From Macrotis lagotis (taxonomy: Eukaryota > Chordata > Mammalia > Peramelemorphia > Peramelidae): a DNA stretch of 64,000 bases. The notes under the pieces are model-generated. The model made no database searches. It was not told the origin of the DNA and was given only the letters and a program-made list of their open reading frames with translations. Below are positions 23,701 to 34,394 of this stretch, in pieces (the first letter of the stretch is position 1; each line of letters opens with the position of its first letter). The position numbers and the translations under genes are program-made. The stretch covers positions 287,251,719 through 287,315,718 of the forward strand of contig NC_133658.1 of NCBI RefSeq assembly GCF_037893015.1, written 5' to 3'.

Positions 23701-23785
23701 GAGCCAGAACTTGGGTTCAAGACCTGCCTCTAATACCCATAGACTATGTAATAATGGTAAACTCACCCAGCCAGTCTGTGCTGAG

Positions 23786-23799
23786 GTTACCATAGCAAG
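23786..23799. promoter_or_regulatory. RFX X-box-like motif
   Basis: GTTACCATAGCAAG matches the RFX X-box (GTTACC-AT-AGCAAC) except for the last base. It lies in a short non-repetitive spacer. Confidence 0.4.
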
Positions 23800-23851
23800 T
23801 GACTTTGTCAGCCTTGCAGACCAGGTGCCATTGGTGGAAAGAATTTTCCTC

Positions 23852-24032
23852 ATCCTGTTGTTCAGTCATTTAGTCATGTCTGATTCTTGGCAAAAGATTC
23901 TGGAGTGGCTTACCATTTCTTATTCCTGTGAATTAAAACAAAGGTTAAGTGACTTGCCCAGGGTCACACTAATAAATGTCTGAGATTTGAACTCAGACCT
24001 TCCTAACCCAGACTCAGATGGTTCTCTATTCT
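23852..24032 (-). repeat. SINE1/MAR1-type SINE fragment, minus strand
   Basis: Motifs: 'TGTTGTTCAGTCATTTAGTC', 'GACTTGCCCAGGGTCACACT', 'TTTGAACTCAGACCTTCCTA'. Internally deleted. Confidence 0.7.
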
Positions 24033-24089
24033 TTGCCTCTATTTACTTACCTGGTACCTGCTGTGTCAGCCCAATGGAATAGAAATTGG

Positions 24090-24235
24090 TAGCTTTAGAG
24101 TCCCTGTTAAAAATTTTGATAACTGGAAATTGATATAATTGAATTTCTTTGAAATCTTATATATTTTATTTTATTCACTTAAAAATATTATTATGAGAAG
24201 AGGTCCCAGGGCAAGGGTGTCCAGGACACAAAAGA
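24090..24235. repeat. DNA-transposon-like repeat, partial
   Basis: This AT-rich piece ('AAAATTTTGATAACTGGAAA', 'GAAATCTTATATATTTTATT') is similar in order to repeats at 49,560-49,715 and 59,885-60,100. The better copies have imperfect terminal inverted repeats, hence the class, which is tentative. Confidence 0.4.
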
Positions 24236-24343
24236 GGTAGAATGTAAGTTCCTTGAGGACAGGGACCATTTTTGTTTTTTCATATGAATTTACCTTTACA
24301 GTGTCTGGTATACAGGGACAAAGTAATAAAAGTTTATTAATTG

Positions 24344-24492
24344 GGGGTCAGCTAGGTGGCAAAGTGGTTAGAGTACTGGCCCTGGAGTCAGGAGGACCTG
24401 AGTTCAAATCCAGACTCAGACACTTAATTACCTAGCTGTGTGACCTTGGGCAAGTCACTTTACCCCACTGCCTTAAATAAATTTTAAAAAAT
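24344..24492 (+). mobile_element. Short marsupial tRNA-SINE (WALLSI/WSINE type)
   Basis: A good plus-strand copy: 'GGGGTCAGCTAGGTGGCAAA', 'CCTGGAGTCAGGAGGACCTG', 'CTTAATTACCTAGCTGTGTG', 'GGGCAAGTCACTTTACCCCA', then an A/T-rich tail. Confidence 0.85.
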
Positions 24493-24540
24493 TTTAAGTT
24501 AATTGATTGATGGGGAAAGCAAGAATATATGACCCTAATA

Positions 24541-24612
<72 letters not shown>
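24541..24612. repeat. (TG)n(TA)n microsatellite
   Basis: A TG run passes into a long TA run with a CACATACA interruption. Confidence 0.9.
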
Positions 24613-24884
24613 TGTATATTCACACAGATATCTCTGTGCAAGCCTACAAATGTTTGCTATTGTGTGACTTTAAAAATCTGATTTTTATCAGTGTGACCAT
24701 GACTCCAGAACAGCTCTGGGCTGGGTGGTAGATTGCTGCTGAGCCTGTACCTGAAGCTTTTCTAGCTTGGTAGGACTTGCTAGAGCTTGTGTTCTCCAGC
24801 TAGTAAAACTTTCCAAAACTGAGAATCACCCCTAGGCCATGATGAGACATTAGGAAGAGAACTTGAGTGGAGGGTGTGTTACCT

Positions 24885-25142
24885 GTATTTATTATAATAA
24901 CATATCATAACAGACACAAATGATCATATATTTATCTTTAAGGTTTATACTAAGCACTTTCCCCACAACAATTCTGTTAGCTATATAGGGTCTAAATAGG
25001 ATTAGATCATTTTTAGATGAAGAAACTGAAGGAGTAGAAAGATGATGGAATTTGTCTAGGACCACAAAAAACTAATATAGGCAGAACCATATTCCTGGTC
25101 TTCTGATTCCAAATTCCCTGCTCTTTCCACTTTACTGTGTTA
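24885..25142 (-). repeat. MIR/CORE-SINE, minus strand
   Basis: Motifs: 'TACTAAGCACTTTCCCCACA', 'TTTTTAGATGAAGAAACTGA', 'CTGGTCTTCTGATTCCAAAT', 'CTCTTTCCACTTTACTGTGT'. Confidence 0.6.
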
Positions 25143-25209
25143 TAAGAATACATCAACAGGAACACTGTGAATTTGTATTTATGTATACATATATGAGAGG
25201 GACAGGTTT

Positions 25210-25545
25210 CTAATTCTGCTTTGCCAAGTGCCCAATGTCAGTTGGCTTCTCTGAGATGGTTTTCTTATAAAAAAAAAATACTACCTACTTCAAAGGATTG
25301 TTGTGAAGGCCAAATGAGATCATGAGAATGAAAAACTTTGCAAATATAAAGTCTTATAGAAATAGAATCATAAGACCATAGATTTAAAGCTGGAAGGGTC
25401 CTGAGAGCTCATTAGTCTAACCTGCTCATTTTACATCTAAGTAAAGGCTCAGCAACTGCCCAAGGTCACACATGAAGTGTCACGAGGTGAGATTGAAAGT
25501 CAAGACCTTTAAATGCCAGGACTTTTTCCTACTGTACCAAGCTGT
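25210..25545. repeat. CORE-SINE 3' end (+) next to a tRNA-related SINE (-)
   Basis: From 25,210 to about 25,365 a plus-strand CORE-SINE end is visible ('GATTGTTGTGAAGGCCAAAT'). From 25,365 to 25,545 an older family in reverse follows ('AAAGCTGGAAGGGTCCTGAG', 'CTGCCCAAGGTCACACATGA', 'CCTACTGTACCAAGCTGTCT'). Confidence 0.6.
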
Positions 25546-27182
25546 CTCTTTATAATGTCTCTATGGATGCAAAGATAACTGAATCCTAGAACTGCAACTG
25601 GCAATATTTTTACCTGGAGCAAAAACCACTGGAATAGGTGATCATGAGCATAGGTTTAAAAGACAGTCTGACCATTGGTGTAACCAGGAGAGGGGTACTC
25701 TGTACTTATAGTTGGGTCACAGAGTGGGTTTGACAAAGGAGGTTATGCTGTGCCATTAGAACACTTCAAACTGAGGACCAGAGAGGGACCTTCCTGTGGA
25801 GGAAGTCTGGGGAAGAGTCCTTTTAGTCCCATGCTGGTTGCTACCTTACCTCTGGATTGGGATAAAAAATACAAACCTTCCACTGTGTCTGGCCTGTTTG
25901 TTAGTATATTCTGTACTGAGTGTGATGATGAAAGAGTCATTGGGTGAATCTTTCTCAGATCTTCCCGGGCAGAAAGCCCGTGTGATGTGCCCACAGGGTG
26001 TAAGCTGGAGGACTTGACTCAACATGCCAGGGCAGTCCGGGGAACATTAGGGGTCGAACCAGCCTGGGCTTCCCAGGAACATGACTCAAGTGTCCTCACT
26101 CTGGAGGCCCAACTGTGAATCAGCAGGATGGCACCCTGGTAACCACTGTTACTGTTATTCTCTTCTTTCAGGAAGGACTTGACTAAATCCCTGACTAAAC
26201 AAAAGTTTGGGTTTGGGGAAATAAAGCATGTCTTTGATCTTTTCACAACAGCTCCATGCTCTATACTCTCTCTCTACCCACCCCCACCCTCACCTTTCTT
26301 CCAACATCTACTGTTGGGTTTTTGGGCTCAAAAATTTCTCTAGGGGTTCTCTAGGTACACTCCTCATGTTATATAGCCAAGAGAGCACTAGACCAGGAAT
26401 CAGAACTGGTTGGCTACCGACCTCTCTGGACCTCAGTTTAATCTTCTGTAAAGTGGGAAGAATGATTCCTTCCCTGCCTCCCCTTCTGGCCTTACGGATA
26501 TGAAAGATATGGCTAAAAATAAAGCTGTACTGTGTAGAGTTTAGCCAGTAAAATAAGGAAGAGGCTTGATAAACCTCTAAGTCCATTTCTAGTTCTGAGT
26601 TCTCTGAAATATAAAATATTATCATTAAGGTCTATTATTGGCTAACAAAGGGAAAAGCCTCCAAATCTGAATGAGTCTGATGGGTCAATAGTACTAAAGT
26701 CAGAGTCTTTGAAAGAAAAAGCAGTTGTTTGTTTTCACAGTATTCAGGTTATATGCAATTTTAAATGCCTTCAGTCATTGATCAGTCCCAAGTATCAAGA
26801 TTCAGAAGTTAGGGATGGAGGAAAGGACAGATAAAACCCTACTCATCCCCACCATCAGACAATGCTCTGCCTCCCTCTCTCCCTGATACCTGAAACACCC
26901 CCCCCAGTCTCTAGACACTTACACATACATGCCCTAACATATGTCCACCATATGGTGGGAGCCCTGATATGTCTCTGTGGTCGGTGTGGATGAAGGGAAG
27001 AGCAGGTGGGTTCCCTGGGTCGGGCCAGGCCAGGAAGGAGAATTGAAACCACTGAGGCTCTAGGCCCCTGTCTTCTTTTCCTCATACAGGATGTCATTCT
27101 GAGTAAACAGCTTCCAGAACCAACCCCCCTGTGAGCCCGATGCTCTTGGTCTGAATCACAGCTCCTAGCGACAGCCGGGCTC

Positions 27183-27194
27183 TGTTTATAAACA
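27183..27194. promoter_or_regulatory. Palindromic forkhead-type motif
   Basis: TGTTTATAAACA is a perfect 12-base palindrome made of two overlapping forkhead (FOX) core sites. It lies about 550 bases upstream of the GC-rich segment at 27.7 kb. Function is inferred from the motif alone. Confidence 0.35.
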
Positions 27195-27751
27195 ATAGGT
27201 TCAACCCAGCCCACAGGATCTGCCTCGGAGGGGCTGCTGGGGAGGGAGGGAGGGTTCCCTTCCACCGAACCAGGGGAGCCTGGGCCCACCAGAGTGTAGT
27301 GTAGTGTGTGTGGGTGTCCACAAATGTGTGTCACAGTGTGTGAATGTGGGTGAAAAGTGCACGTTGTATTTGCCGCTAGGTTTTAATGTTCGCCTGTGCC
27401 CGTGAGCTGGTGTGTGAGTGGGTGTGTGTCTGGGGGGAGGGGTGTATGAGTACAGGCCAGCCATACCCAGCAAAACAAAGCAGCCCATCTCTGGGTTGCC
27501 TTCCTCCCCGGGTCATCTTGGCCATCCCTCTGCCTCCAGAGGGGCCCGCCCAGGGTCACGACTATTCTGTGAAAGGCTACACCCCCACCCCGTGTCCTAA
27601 CGTCCCAGGCTCTCTTTGTCATCTGTTTTCGTTCCAGTTGGTGACAGTGATCTAGAGTGTCATGTGGCAGCCATCCGGACTCCCAAACAAAGAGGTTTCT
27701 TCTTAGGCCCCCTGTGGCTGGCAGGCAAGGCGGCAGCAGCCGGGACCCGCT

Positions 27752-27820
27752 GTGGGGGAGGAGGAGGAGGAGGAGGAGGAGGGGGAGAAGAAAGAGGAGG
27801 GGGAGGGGAGGAGGAAGCAG
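27752..27820. repeat. Polypurine GGA-rich tract
   Basis: About 68 purines in near-unbroken order (GGGGGAGGAGGAGG..., AGGGGGAGGGGAGGAGGA). It can form triplex or G-quadruplex DNA. The glutamate-rich frame across it is a by-product. Confidence 0.85.
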
Positions 27821-27915
27821 GCTTCTCTCCCCTCCTACCCCTCCCCTCCTGCTCGAGCTCCTCCTCGGGCCCCTGGGGAGGGTGCGAGCGGCCCCCTGCC
27901 TTCTGGCCCGCAGCT

Positions 27916-27970
27916 GGGCTGGGCTGGGCTGGGCTGGGCTGGGCTGGGCTGGGCTGGGCTGGGCTGGGCT
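27916..27970. repeat. (GGGCT)11 tandem repeat
   Basis: Eleven perfect GGGCT units, preceded by a partial CAGCT. Because the unit is five bases, all three plus-strand frames give the same repeating pentapeptide (G-L-G-W-A) and all minus frames give A-Q-P-S-P, so the frames over it carry no coding signal. Confidence 0.95.
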
Positions 27971-29229
27971 CCCCAGCCTCCCTCCCCTCCCCCACACTCG
28001 GGACGCCGCCTCCTCCCTGCTTTTCAGGTGAGGTCATCCAGTTCTGTCAGAGGCCCCGGAGCCCCGCGTTGCAGGAGGTCTCGGCCGCCTTGGTTAAACC
28101 CCAGGAATGGGAGCCGGGAGAGGAGCCGTCAGGCCTCTGGTTGCCGCCCGGGGTCATGCGAGCCCCTGGGGCACTCAATATTAATGAGGAGTTCTGATAC
28201 CTGCCTTCCGCCAGCCTTGACTGTGGCAGTGGGGGTGGGGCCCAAGCAAGGGCAGACTCTAGTTTGAGGGGAGTTAGTGCAAAGAGTATCCATCCTATCG
28301 CCTTAAGGACCCCATGAGTCCCCACTCTAACCGTGGCCAAGTCAACCTAGCTCTCAGGGCCTGTTTGCTTATCTGCAAAGTGGGAATAAAAAGCTTTATG
28401 GGAAGGAGGGAGGAAATAAGCATTTATAGAGAGCCTACTGCAGTTCAGGAAATGTGCTAACTTCCAGCTCCTCCATAAAATTATAATACTCCCTCTTCTG
28501 TTTGGATTCTACGGCTTATAAAGAAAAGGGCTAAGCTGGGGGGGAAAGGCTTTTAGAAAGTTGAGAGGGGAAGACATCACTTTTAGCTGGAAAGAGACCC
28601 GGTGGATGGATGTTGAGGAAGGTTGAATGGAGGTGGGGGGGTGATCTAAACTGCTCACTAGACAGAGATGGGGCAGTAATCTGTTTCCAGCATAGGAACA
28701 TATAGGATGAGACCTGAGAAGGAAAAATAAGCCTGTGGTAAAAAAACAAAACAAAACAAAACAAAAGACTCTTAAGAAAAGGAGCATGAGAGAAGGCTGA
28801 AAAAATAGGTTGGAGATAAATTAGCAGAAGCCTTCTATTCCAAGAACAGCCATTGATACTTATTTCTATAGGCAGTGGGGAGCCACAGCAGGTTTATAGT
28901 AGTAGTAGAAGCAGCAGTAATAATTATCTCCTAGTGACTTAAGTGGTGTTTTCAGACAGAGAAGGGAGGGCCTCTTGTCAGACTATGTGGTAGCAGGGAT
29001 TCCTTTGGGATATGATCCAGCTGGTCACTGAGGTCCCTTCCAATTCAAAAATTCTGAGATTCATTAGGAGTATAATAGAAGAAAGTAAAGAGGATGAATT
29101 GGAGAAGGGAGAGACTGGAGGCAAGAAAACAAATTGGTTTAGTCATTTTTCCATTAGAACCCATTATCTTCTTTCCTGTAACAGCCTATCTTTTAGAAGT
29201 CATCATGTCTTAGAATTTCAGCCTTAGGA

Positions 29230-29431
29230 GAGACCTCAGAGATTATCAGAGGCACCTGGTGCTACAGTGAAATGATGATCATGAAATCAGGAAGACCTGA
29301 ATTCAAGTATGACTTGTCACTTCACTTGTTTGCCTCAGTTTCCTCAAGTGTAAATTTGTATTGAAAATGTAAATAATGGCACCTGCCTGGTGCTCTATGT
29401 TGTTATGAAAATCAAATGAGATTAATATTTG
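29230..29431 (+). repeat. CORE-SINE, 5' half, split by L1
   Basis: The head and CORE part are present ('CCTGAATTCAAGTATGACTT', 'TTGCCTCAGTTTCCTCAAGT', 'GAAAATCAAATGAGATTAAT'). The copy continues after an L1 insertion at 30,475. Confidence 0.75.
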
Positions 29432-30474
29432 GTTTTTTGTTTTTTATATATAAGTGTATATCAATTATATACAATAGTAGTTTCTATCTATCATTTCTTG
29501 TAAGATTTTGAATTTTACAGTTTTTCCCCTCACCCTCCCTTCCCTTCTCCCCACCCCCACAGAAGGCAATCTTTACATTGTTTCCATGCTATATATATTG
29601 ATCAAAATTGAATGTGTTGAGAGAAAAATCATATCCTTGAGGAAAAAATAAAATATTAGAGATAGTAAAATTATGTAGTAGTTAAGACAACTTTAAAAAA
29701 AATTGAAGGTAATAATCTTTGGTCTTTGTTTAAACTCCACAGTTCTTTCTCTGGATATAGAGTCTTAGATGAAGATACCCTAAAATTGCCCCTGATTATT
29801 TCAACCCCCATGTTGCTGTTAGGGTGTATAATGTTTTTCTGGTTCTGCTCATCTCGCTCAGCATCAGTTCATGCAGGTCTTTCCAGGCTTCTCTGAATTC
29901 CCATCCCTCCTGGTTTCTAATAGAACAATAGAGTTTCATAATATACCTATGCTAAAATTTGTTCAGCCATCCCCCAATTGATGGACATTCACTCTATTGT
30001 TCACTCAATTGCCATTTCTTTGCCACCACAAACAGAGCTGCTATGAATATTTTTGTACAAGTGATGTTTTTACCTTTTGTCATGATTTCTTGAGGATATA
30101 GACCCAGTAGTGGTATTGCTGGATCAAAGTATATGCACATTTTTATTGCCCTTTGGGCATCATTCAAACTGCTTTCTAGAAAGGTTGAATGAGTTCACAG
30201 CTCTACCAACAATGTATTACTGTCCCAGATTTCCCACATCCCTTCCAACATTGATCATTGTCCTTTCGGGTTATATTGGCCAATCTGAGAGGTATGAGGT
30301 AGTACTTCAAAGATGCATTAATTTGCATTTCTCTAATCAGTAATGAGCAATTTTTGATCTATGAATAGCTTTGATTTCCTCATCTGTAAATTGCCTTTGC
30401 ATATCCTTTGACCATTTTTCAATTGGGGAATGGCTTGTTATTTTTATAAATTTGACTCAGTTCTCTATATATTT
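29432..30474 (-). mobile_element. L1 3' region, minus strand, with target-site duplication
   Basis: About 1 kb of antisense L1: 'AGCATCAGTTCATGCAGGTC', 'TTCAGCCATCCCCCAATTGA', 'CAGTAGTGGTATTGCTGGAT', 'CCATTTTTCAATTGGGGAAT'. It is bounded by near-identical direct repeats, CAAATGAGATTAATATTTG (29413-29431) and CAAATGAGATAATATTTG (30475-30492), one base different in length. A 77-codon open frame at 30,110-30,343 is antisense to L1 and not a gene. Confidence 0.85.
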
Positions 30475-30560
30475 CAAATGAGATAATATTTGTAAAAATA
30501 ATCTTAACTCAGTGTCTGGTACACAGTAGGCATTGAATAATTGTTTTTTCCCCTTCCCTC
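30475..30560 (+). repeat. CORE-SINE, 3' half
   Basis: Continuation of the copy at 29,230: 'CTTAACTCAGTGTCTGGTAC', 'ACACAGTAGGCATTGAATAA'. Confidence 0.75.
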
Positions 30561-30724
30561 CCATCTAATCATACCTAACTAGTAAATTACCTCTACCACA
30601 TTCCTGTAAATTATCCAGCCTTTGTTTTAAGGACCTTTAGTGACATAGAGAATACACTCTCCCTCCTGAACCAGCCTATTCACCTTTTAGACAACTCTTA
30701 ACTGTTGGAAAGTTTTTCTTTTCT

Positions 30725-30858
30725 TTTCAGACAATAAGGAAAAAGTGACTTACCTAGAGTCATACAGCTAATAAGTGTCTGAGGTCAAATTTGAACTCAA
30801 GTCTTTCTGATTTCAGGGCTCGTGCTCTATCCACTGCACTACCTGGCTGCCTTTGGAA
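30725..30858 (-). repeat. tRNA-SINE fragment, minus strand
   Basis: Motifs: 'AAAAAGTGACTTACCTAGAG', 'TTTGAACTCAAGTCTTTCTG', 'CTCTATCCACTGCACTACCT'. Confidence 0.75.
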
Positions 30859-31227
30859 AATTTTTCTTGCCTTAAGCTAAAACCTCAGCTACTTCCACCT
30901 GAGTTCTGTTCTTGGGAACCAAACATAATGAGTCTAGGGCATCTTCTCCAAATAGTTTAAGACAGTGATTCCCCTTTCCTAAGGCCTATTATGCCCTAAC
31001 TACTCACTTTCCAGAGGCATAGTCTCCTGCCCCTTTGCCATCTTGATTCCCCTCCTCTGTATGCTCTGAATAATGAGCATCGTTCCTAAAGCATGCTATC
31101 CAGAACTGACTTAAGATGTGACCCAGGAGGATCCTGAATCTTTCTTGTATCTTCTTTATGAGAAGTTAATCCCTTGGAAAAAAGTGGACTCTTTGGTAAG
31201 ATGTGAACTCATCTGACACTGGTTGCT

Positions 31228-31402
31228 TTTTTCCCCAGGATTCCCATTTTACAGAGGAAGAACTGAGGCAAATAGGAATCAGGTGACTTGTTCAGCCTCA
31301 CACAGCTAGTAAACTAGTAAGTGTTTGAGGACAGATTCAAACTCAGATCTTCTTGAGTCCTGGTCTGGTTCTCTATCCAATGAATCACCTTACCGCCCTG
31401 GC
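31228..31402 (-). repeat. tRNA-SINE (SINE1 type), minus strand
   Basis: Motifs: 'CAGAGGAAGAACTGAGGCAA', 'GCCTCACACAGCTAGTAAAC', 'TTCTCTATCCAATGAATCAC'. Confidence 0.7.
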
Positions 31403-31639
31403 CCTAAATGCTACCATTGCTCCTTTAACACTGTATTGAGGATAGTTGATTGATTCAGCTAGTTCATACATCTGTGAAGTTCCCCCCGCCCCCCCCCAGT
31501 GAACCACATGGCTCCAAAGATGGCAAAGAATGACAGTAGTAGAGTGGTGTGGAGTTCCTGGGGCAAATCAACTTTTGATGTTACCAAAAGAATCTTGGGT
31601 TGAGGCAAGTACCAAAAAGAAAGATGCTGCCTAGCACTA

Positions 31640-31835
31640 TAGAAATAACATTAACTAGCATCAGAGGATCTGGGTTAAAATCCTGTCTCTTTTGCTTGCT
31701 ACTTTACTATGATGCTGGGCAAGTCACTTAGTGTCCCTGAGCCTCAGTTTACTCATCTATAAAATGAAATAGTTGGCCTAAATAAGCTCTGAGGTCCTTT
31801 CCATGTTAGATCCATGACCCACTGATCTTCTTATA
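31640..31835 (+). repeat. CORE-SINE copy
   Basis: Motifs: 'GCATCAGAGGATCTGGGTTA', 'GCTGGGCAAGTCACTTAGTG', 'CAGTTTACTCATCTATAAAA'. Confidence 0.7.
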
Positions 31836-32529
31836 CTAAGTTTGAATCAGGTCTTTGTAAACTCAAAATTCTTCTTCTAGGCCAAAAATTAAAGATAGAG
31901 TGGGTTGGGGGAAGAGGACAATGGGACTGCCTGCTCCAGATTATCCCCTATGATGGTTGCTGACTGCTGACCTCATTGGCCAGCACATGCAGCTTCATGT
32001 CTACTTTTTGAACCTTATGGTCCTAGGTACTGTTAGGCCAGCTCCAGCTTCTCAGAACAGGAAGAGTATGGGGCAAGCTTTTAGCTAGATCCGGATGTTA
32101 TTAGGGTGTTGGATGAAAAGGGAGATTAGATTCTGCTCACCCCCAATTCCACTCAGCATTAACCCCCTGCTCCCCAGAGTATGCACATCCGGTGTCAGCC
32201 CTACACCTCCACAAAGAGGATGTGAAACCATCTGACAGGCAGCTGGTAGATTCCTTAGCAACTGGGGAAAAATGCTGGGCCCCCCCCAGAAGGGCAGAGA
32301 GCAGGTTGTGCCTTTATGATATATCCAGACTATCCCTTATTCCAAAACATAAACACATACATTATGAACTCTCTGAGGCCACTTCCAGTTTCTTACCTCT
32401 GACTTGAAGCCTCTGCCATGGTGCCTATCTATCCAAAAGCAAAGAAAGGTGAGGAGAGGGGGCCATTCACTTTATAAGTTTGTAACTAGAGACCTTCAGA
32501 GGAAATAGTCTTCTTGGAAAGGGAGCATA

Positions 32530-32885
32530 ATGTGAATGGTCAAAAGAACGTTGGATTTTTGGAATCAGGAGAGCAGAGTTATAATGCCAGTTTGGCCATT
32601 TATTCATTGGCCTCTGAGCAAGGAGTTTCTATCTTGTTTAGAACCTCAGTTTCATTAACAATATACCTAAGACTGAGTTAGGTTAGTCAGGAAAAACTTC
32701 CTGGAGGAGAGTAGGATTACATAGAAAAAGCAATGGGGTCTGATGGGAAAAGTTTTTGATATGGAAACAAAGATCCTAGGTTCTTATTCTAGTCCTGTGA
32801 CCCTGTGTTGTCTAAGGACCTCAATTCCTCATCTATTTGGATATTGAATTACATGATCTTTTCCAGCTCAATCTCTATTCCTTTG
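32530..32885 (+). repeat. Two CORE-SINE fragments in tandem
   Basis: A first copy covers about 32,530-32,690 ('GAACGTTGGATTTTTGGAAT', 'GAACCTCAGTTTCATTAACA'). A second covers about 32,715-32,885 ('GTCCTGTGACCCTGTGTTGT', 'CTCAATTCCTCATCTATTTG'). Both are diverged. Confidence 0.55.
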
Positions 32886-32911
32886 GATAGGGTGTGGGAT
32901 CCAAAGTCAGG

Positions 32912-33108
32912 TAGTTGTTGTTCACTTGTTTCAGTCATGCCCATCTCTTCATGATTCCATCTGGGGTTTTCTTGGCAGATATACTGGAGTGGTTTGCCAT
33001 TTCCTTCTCCAAATTGGGTTAAGTGACTTGCCCAAGAAGTGTTTGAGGTCAGACTTGAACTCAAGTCTTCCTGATTCCAGACCCAGTACCTTGTCCATTT
33101 TGACATTT
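32912..33108 (-). repeat. SINE1/MAR1-type SINE, minus strand
   Basis: Motifs: 'TTGTTCACTTGTTTCAGTCA', 'GGGGTTTTCTTGGCAGATAT', 'GGAGTGGTTTGCCATTTCCT', 'AGACCCAGTACCTTGTCCAT'. Part of the centre is deleted. Confidence 0.8.
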
Positions 33109-33329
33109 AGCTGAAGATTATTCAGTTGTGACATCAACTCCCTACCTGCTCTAGCCACTACTCATCACTGTCAACAAAAGTATTCCCTCTTCCCTCCCTG
33201 CCTTCTAATCCCCCCTGGCAGCTACCAATAGATGATCCTGTACTCAGGATGTAGCTAGCCACCCTATTTCACCAACCCCATCTGCTGCTCTAATAGCCTG
33301 CCTTGAGAACTTAGTAGAAATATTGTACA

Positions 33330-33475
33330 ACCATTCAGGAAACTTGAGTCTGCTCTCCCCCCCTCCAAGTGTTTACATGACCTTGGAAAAGTCACTTCCC
33401 ATCTAAACCTCAGTTTCCCAGTCTGAAAAAGTAGTGTAGTTTAAATGATCTCCCAGGGTCACTTCCATGGATAAT
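33330..33475 (+). repeat. CORE-SINE fragment
   Basis: Motifs: 'GACCTTGGAAAAGTCACTTC', 'AACCTCAGTTTCCCAGTCTG'. Confidence 0.6.
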
Positions 33476-33478
33476 TAT

Positions 33479-33532
33479 TTTATATATATATATATTTATA
33501 TATATATATATATATATACACATATATATATG
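33479..33532. repeat. (TA)n microsatellite
   Basis: About 54 bases of TA repeat with a TTTA and a CACA interruption. Confidence 0.9.
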
Positions 33533-33589
33533 GAGGAGAGATCAGTGTTCTAAGTTATAGATGAATAGTTCCAAATACATTTGATCTCT

Positions 33590-33724
33590 CTCTTTTTTTG
33601 GAGGCAGTCAGGGTTAAGTGATTTACCCAGGATCACACACAGTATCCTAGGCTGAATCTGAATTCAGGTTCTCTTGACTCCAGGGTTGATGCTCTATCCC
33701 ACTGTGCCACCTAATTGCCCCCTT
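33590..33724 (-). repeat. tRNA-SINE fragment, minus strand
   Basis: Motifs: 'GGGTTAAGTGATTTACCCAG', 'GAATTCAGGTTCTCTTGACT', 'GCTCTATCCCACTGTGCCAC'. Confidence 0.75.
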
Positions 33725-33864
33725 ATCCATTTTAATCTAAAAATGTTTCATAATCTCTCCCATTTCCTAACCTCTCATACATGCTAGTCATGTATATTAT
33801 GAGAATCTATTGACTGAGAAAGTATATGACTAAAAAATCACCTCCAATTCAGTGCAACCTGGTA

Positions 33865-34210
33865 CTCTCAATTAACAAGCATCTTAAATACCTATTCTGT
33901 ATTATGAGCTGAAGATAAAAATCAACAAATAAAACAGTCCTCTAAGAAGCTTATGTTCTATTGAAGAAGGTGACACACACACTTACATACAAGTAAAGAG
34001 TAAGTAAAAGAATAAATACAAGGGCATTAGGGAAGAAGAAGTCTAGCTGGGAGAAAAAGTTGAATTTAGAGTCAGAGGGTCGGATTTAACCGTGGAGAAG
34101 TCCTGTAACCTCTTGACTTCCATTCTCTCAACTGCAAAATGAAGGATTCATACCAGAAGACCTCTGAGATAGATTTCTTCTAGCTTTCAGTCTATCAATC
34201 TATGAATTTT
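33865..34210. repeat. L2 3' fragment (-) followed by CORE-SINE fragment (+)
   Basis: The first part (to about 34,030) is a reverse L2 end ('CTAAGAAGCTTATGTTCTAT'). The second (34,055-34,210) is a plus-strand CORE-SINE ('GAATTTAGAGTCAGAGGGTC', 'CATTCTCTCAACTGCAAAAT'). Confidence 0.5.
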
Positions 34211-34394
34211 TTTAACTCACCACTATATACATATACACATATATAAATATTCACACATTTACATATATTGAAAGTAGGAAAATAGTAATGTATGTGAAGA
34301 TATTACTTATTCAGTCTATTCAGTTTATTCATGAACCCTTCTAGAAAAACTCTTTGACTTCCCCAGGGGGACAATGCCCCACAGATTATGCTCC

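Larger units (their letters stand above)
13970..27690 (+). other. RALGDS: RALGDS intron after exon 1b, first part
   Basis: The intron starts with GTGAGTC. Gaps of more than 300 bases without a named feature are 14,250-14,570, 14,745-15,985, 16,975-17,795, 18,105-18,785, 18,905-19,560, 20,870-22,685 and 25,545-27,690. They are single-copy DNA where I see no exon. The region 18,190-18,430 has overlapping short open frames on both strands and could be conserved, but there is no recognisable protein. Confidence 0.65.
27690..28195 (+). promoter_or_regulatory. GC-rich intronic segment, possible further promoter
   Basis: CpG and GC content are well above the surrounding intron. The segment contains a polypurine tract, eleven GGGCT repeats and a CAG|GTGAGG junction at 28,027/28,028. 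It could be another alternative promoter or an enhancer. I found no ATG-initiated frame that runs to a phase-0 donor here (the frame reaching that junction in phase 0 lacks an ATG), so no coding exon is called. Confidence 0.4.

Noticed and set aside
26855..27334. 159-codon minus-strand open frame
   Set aside because: Composition is random-like, no domain is seen, and it overlaps other open frames in the same GC-raised stretch without splice or promoter support.
27383..28267. Several open frames of 124-204 codons around the GGGCT repeats
   Set aside because: They depend on polypurine, CT-rich and five-base repeat DNA that stays open in every frame, and none joins a convincing splice pattern from an ATG.
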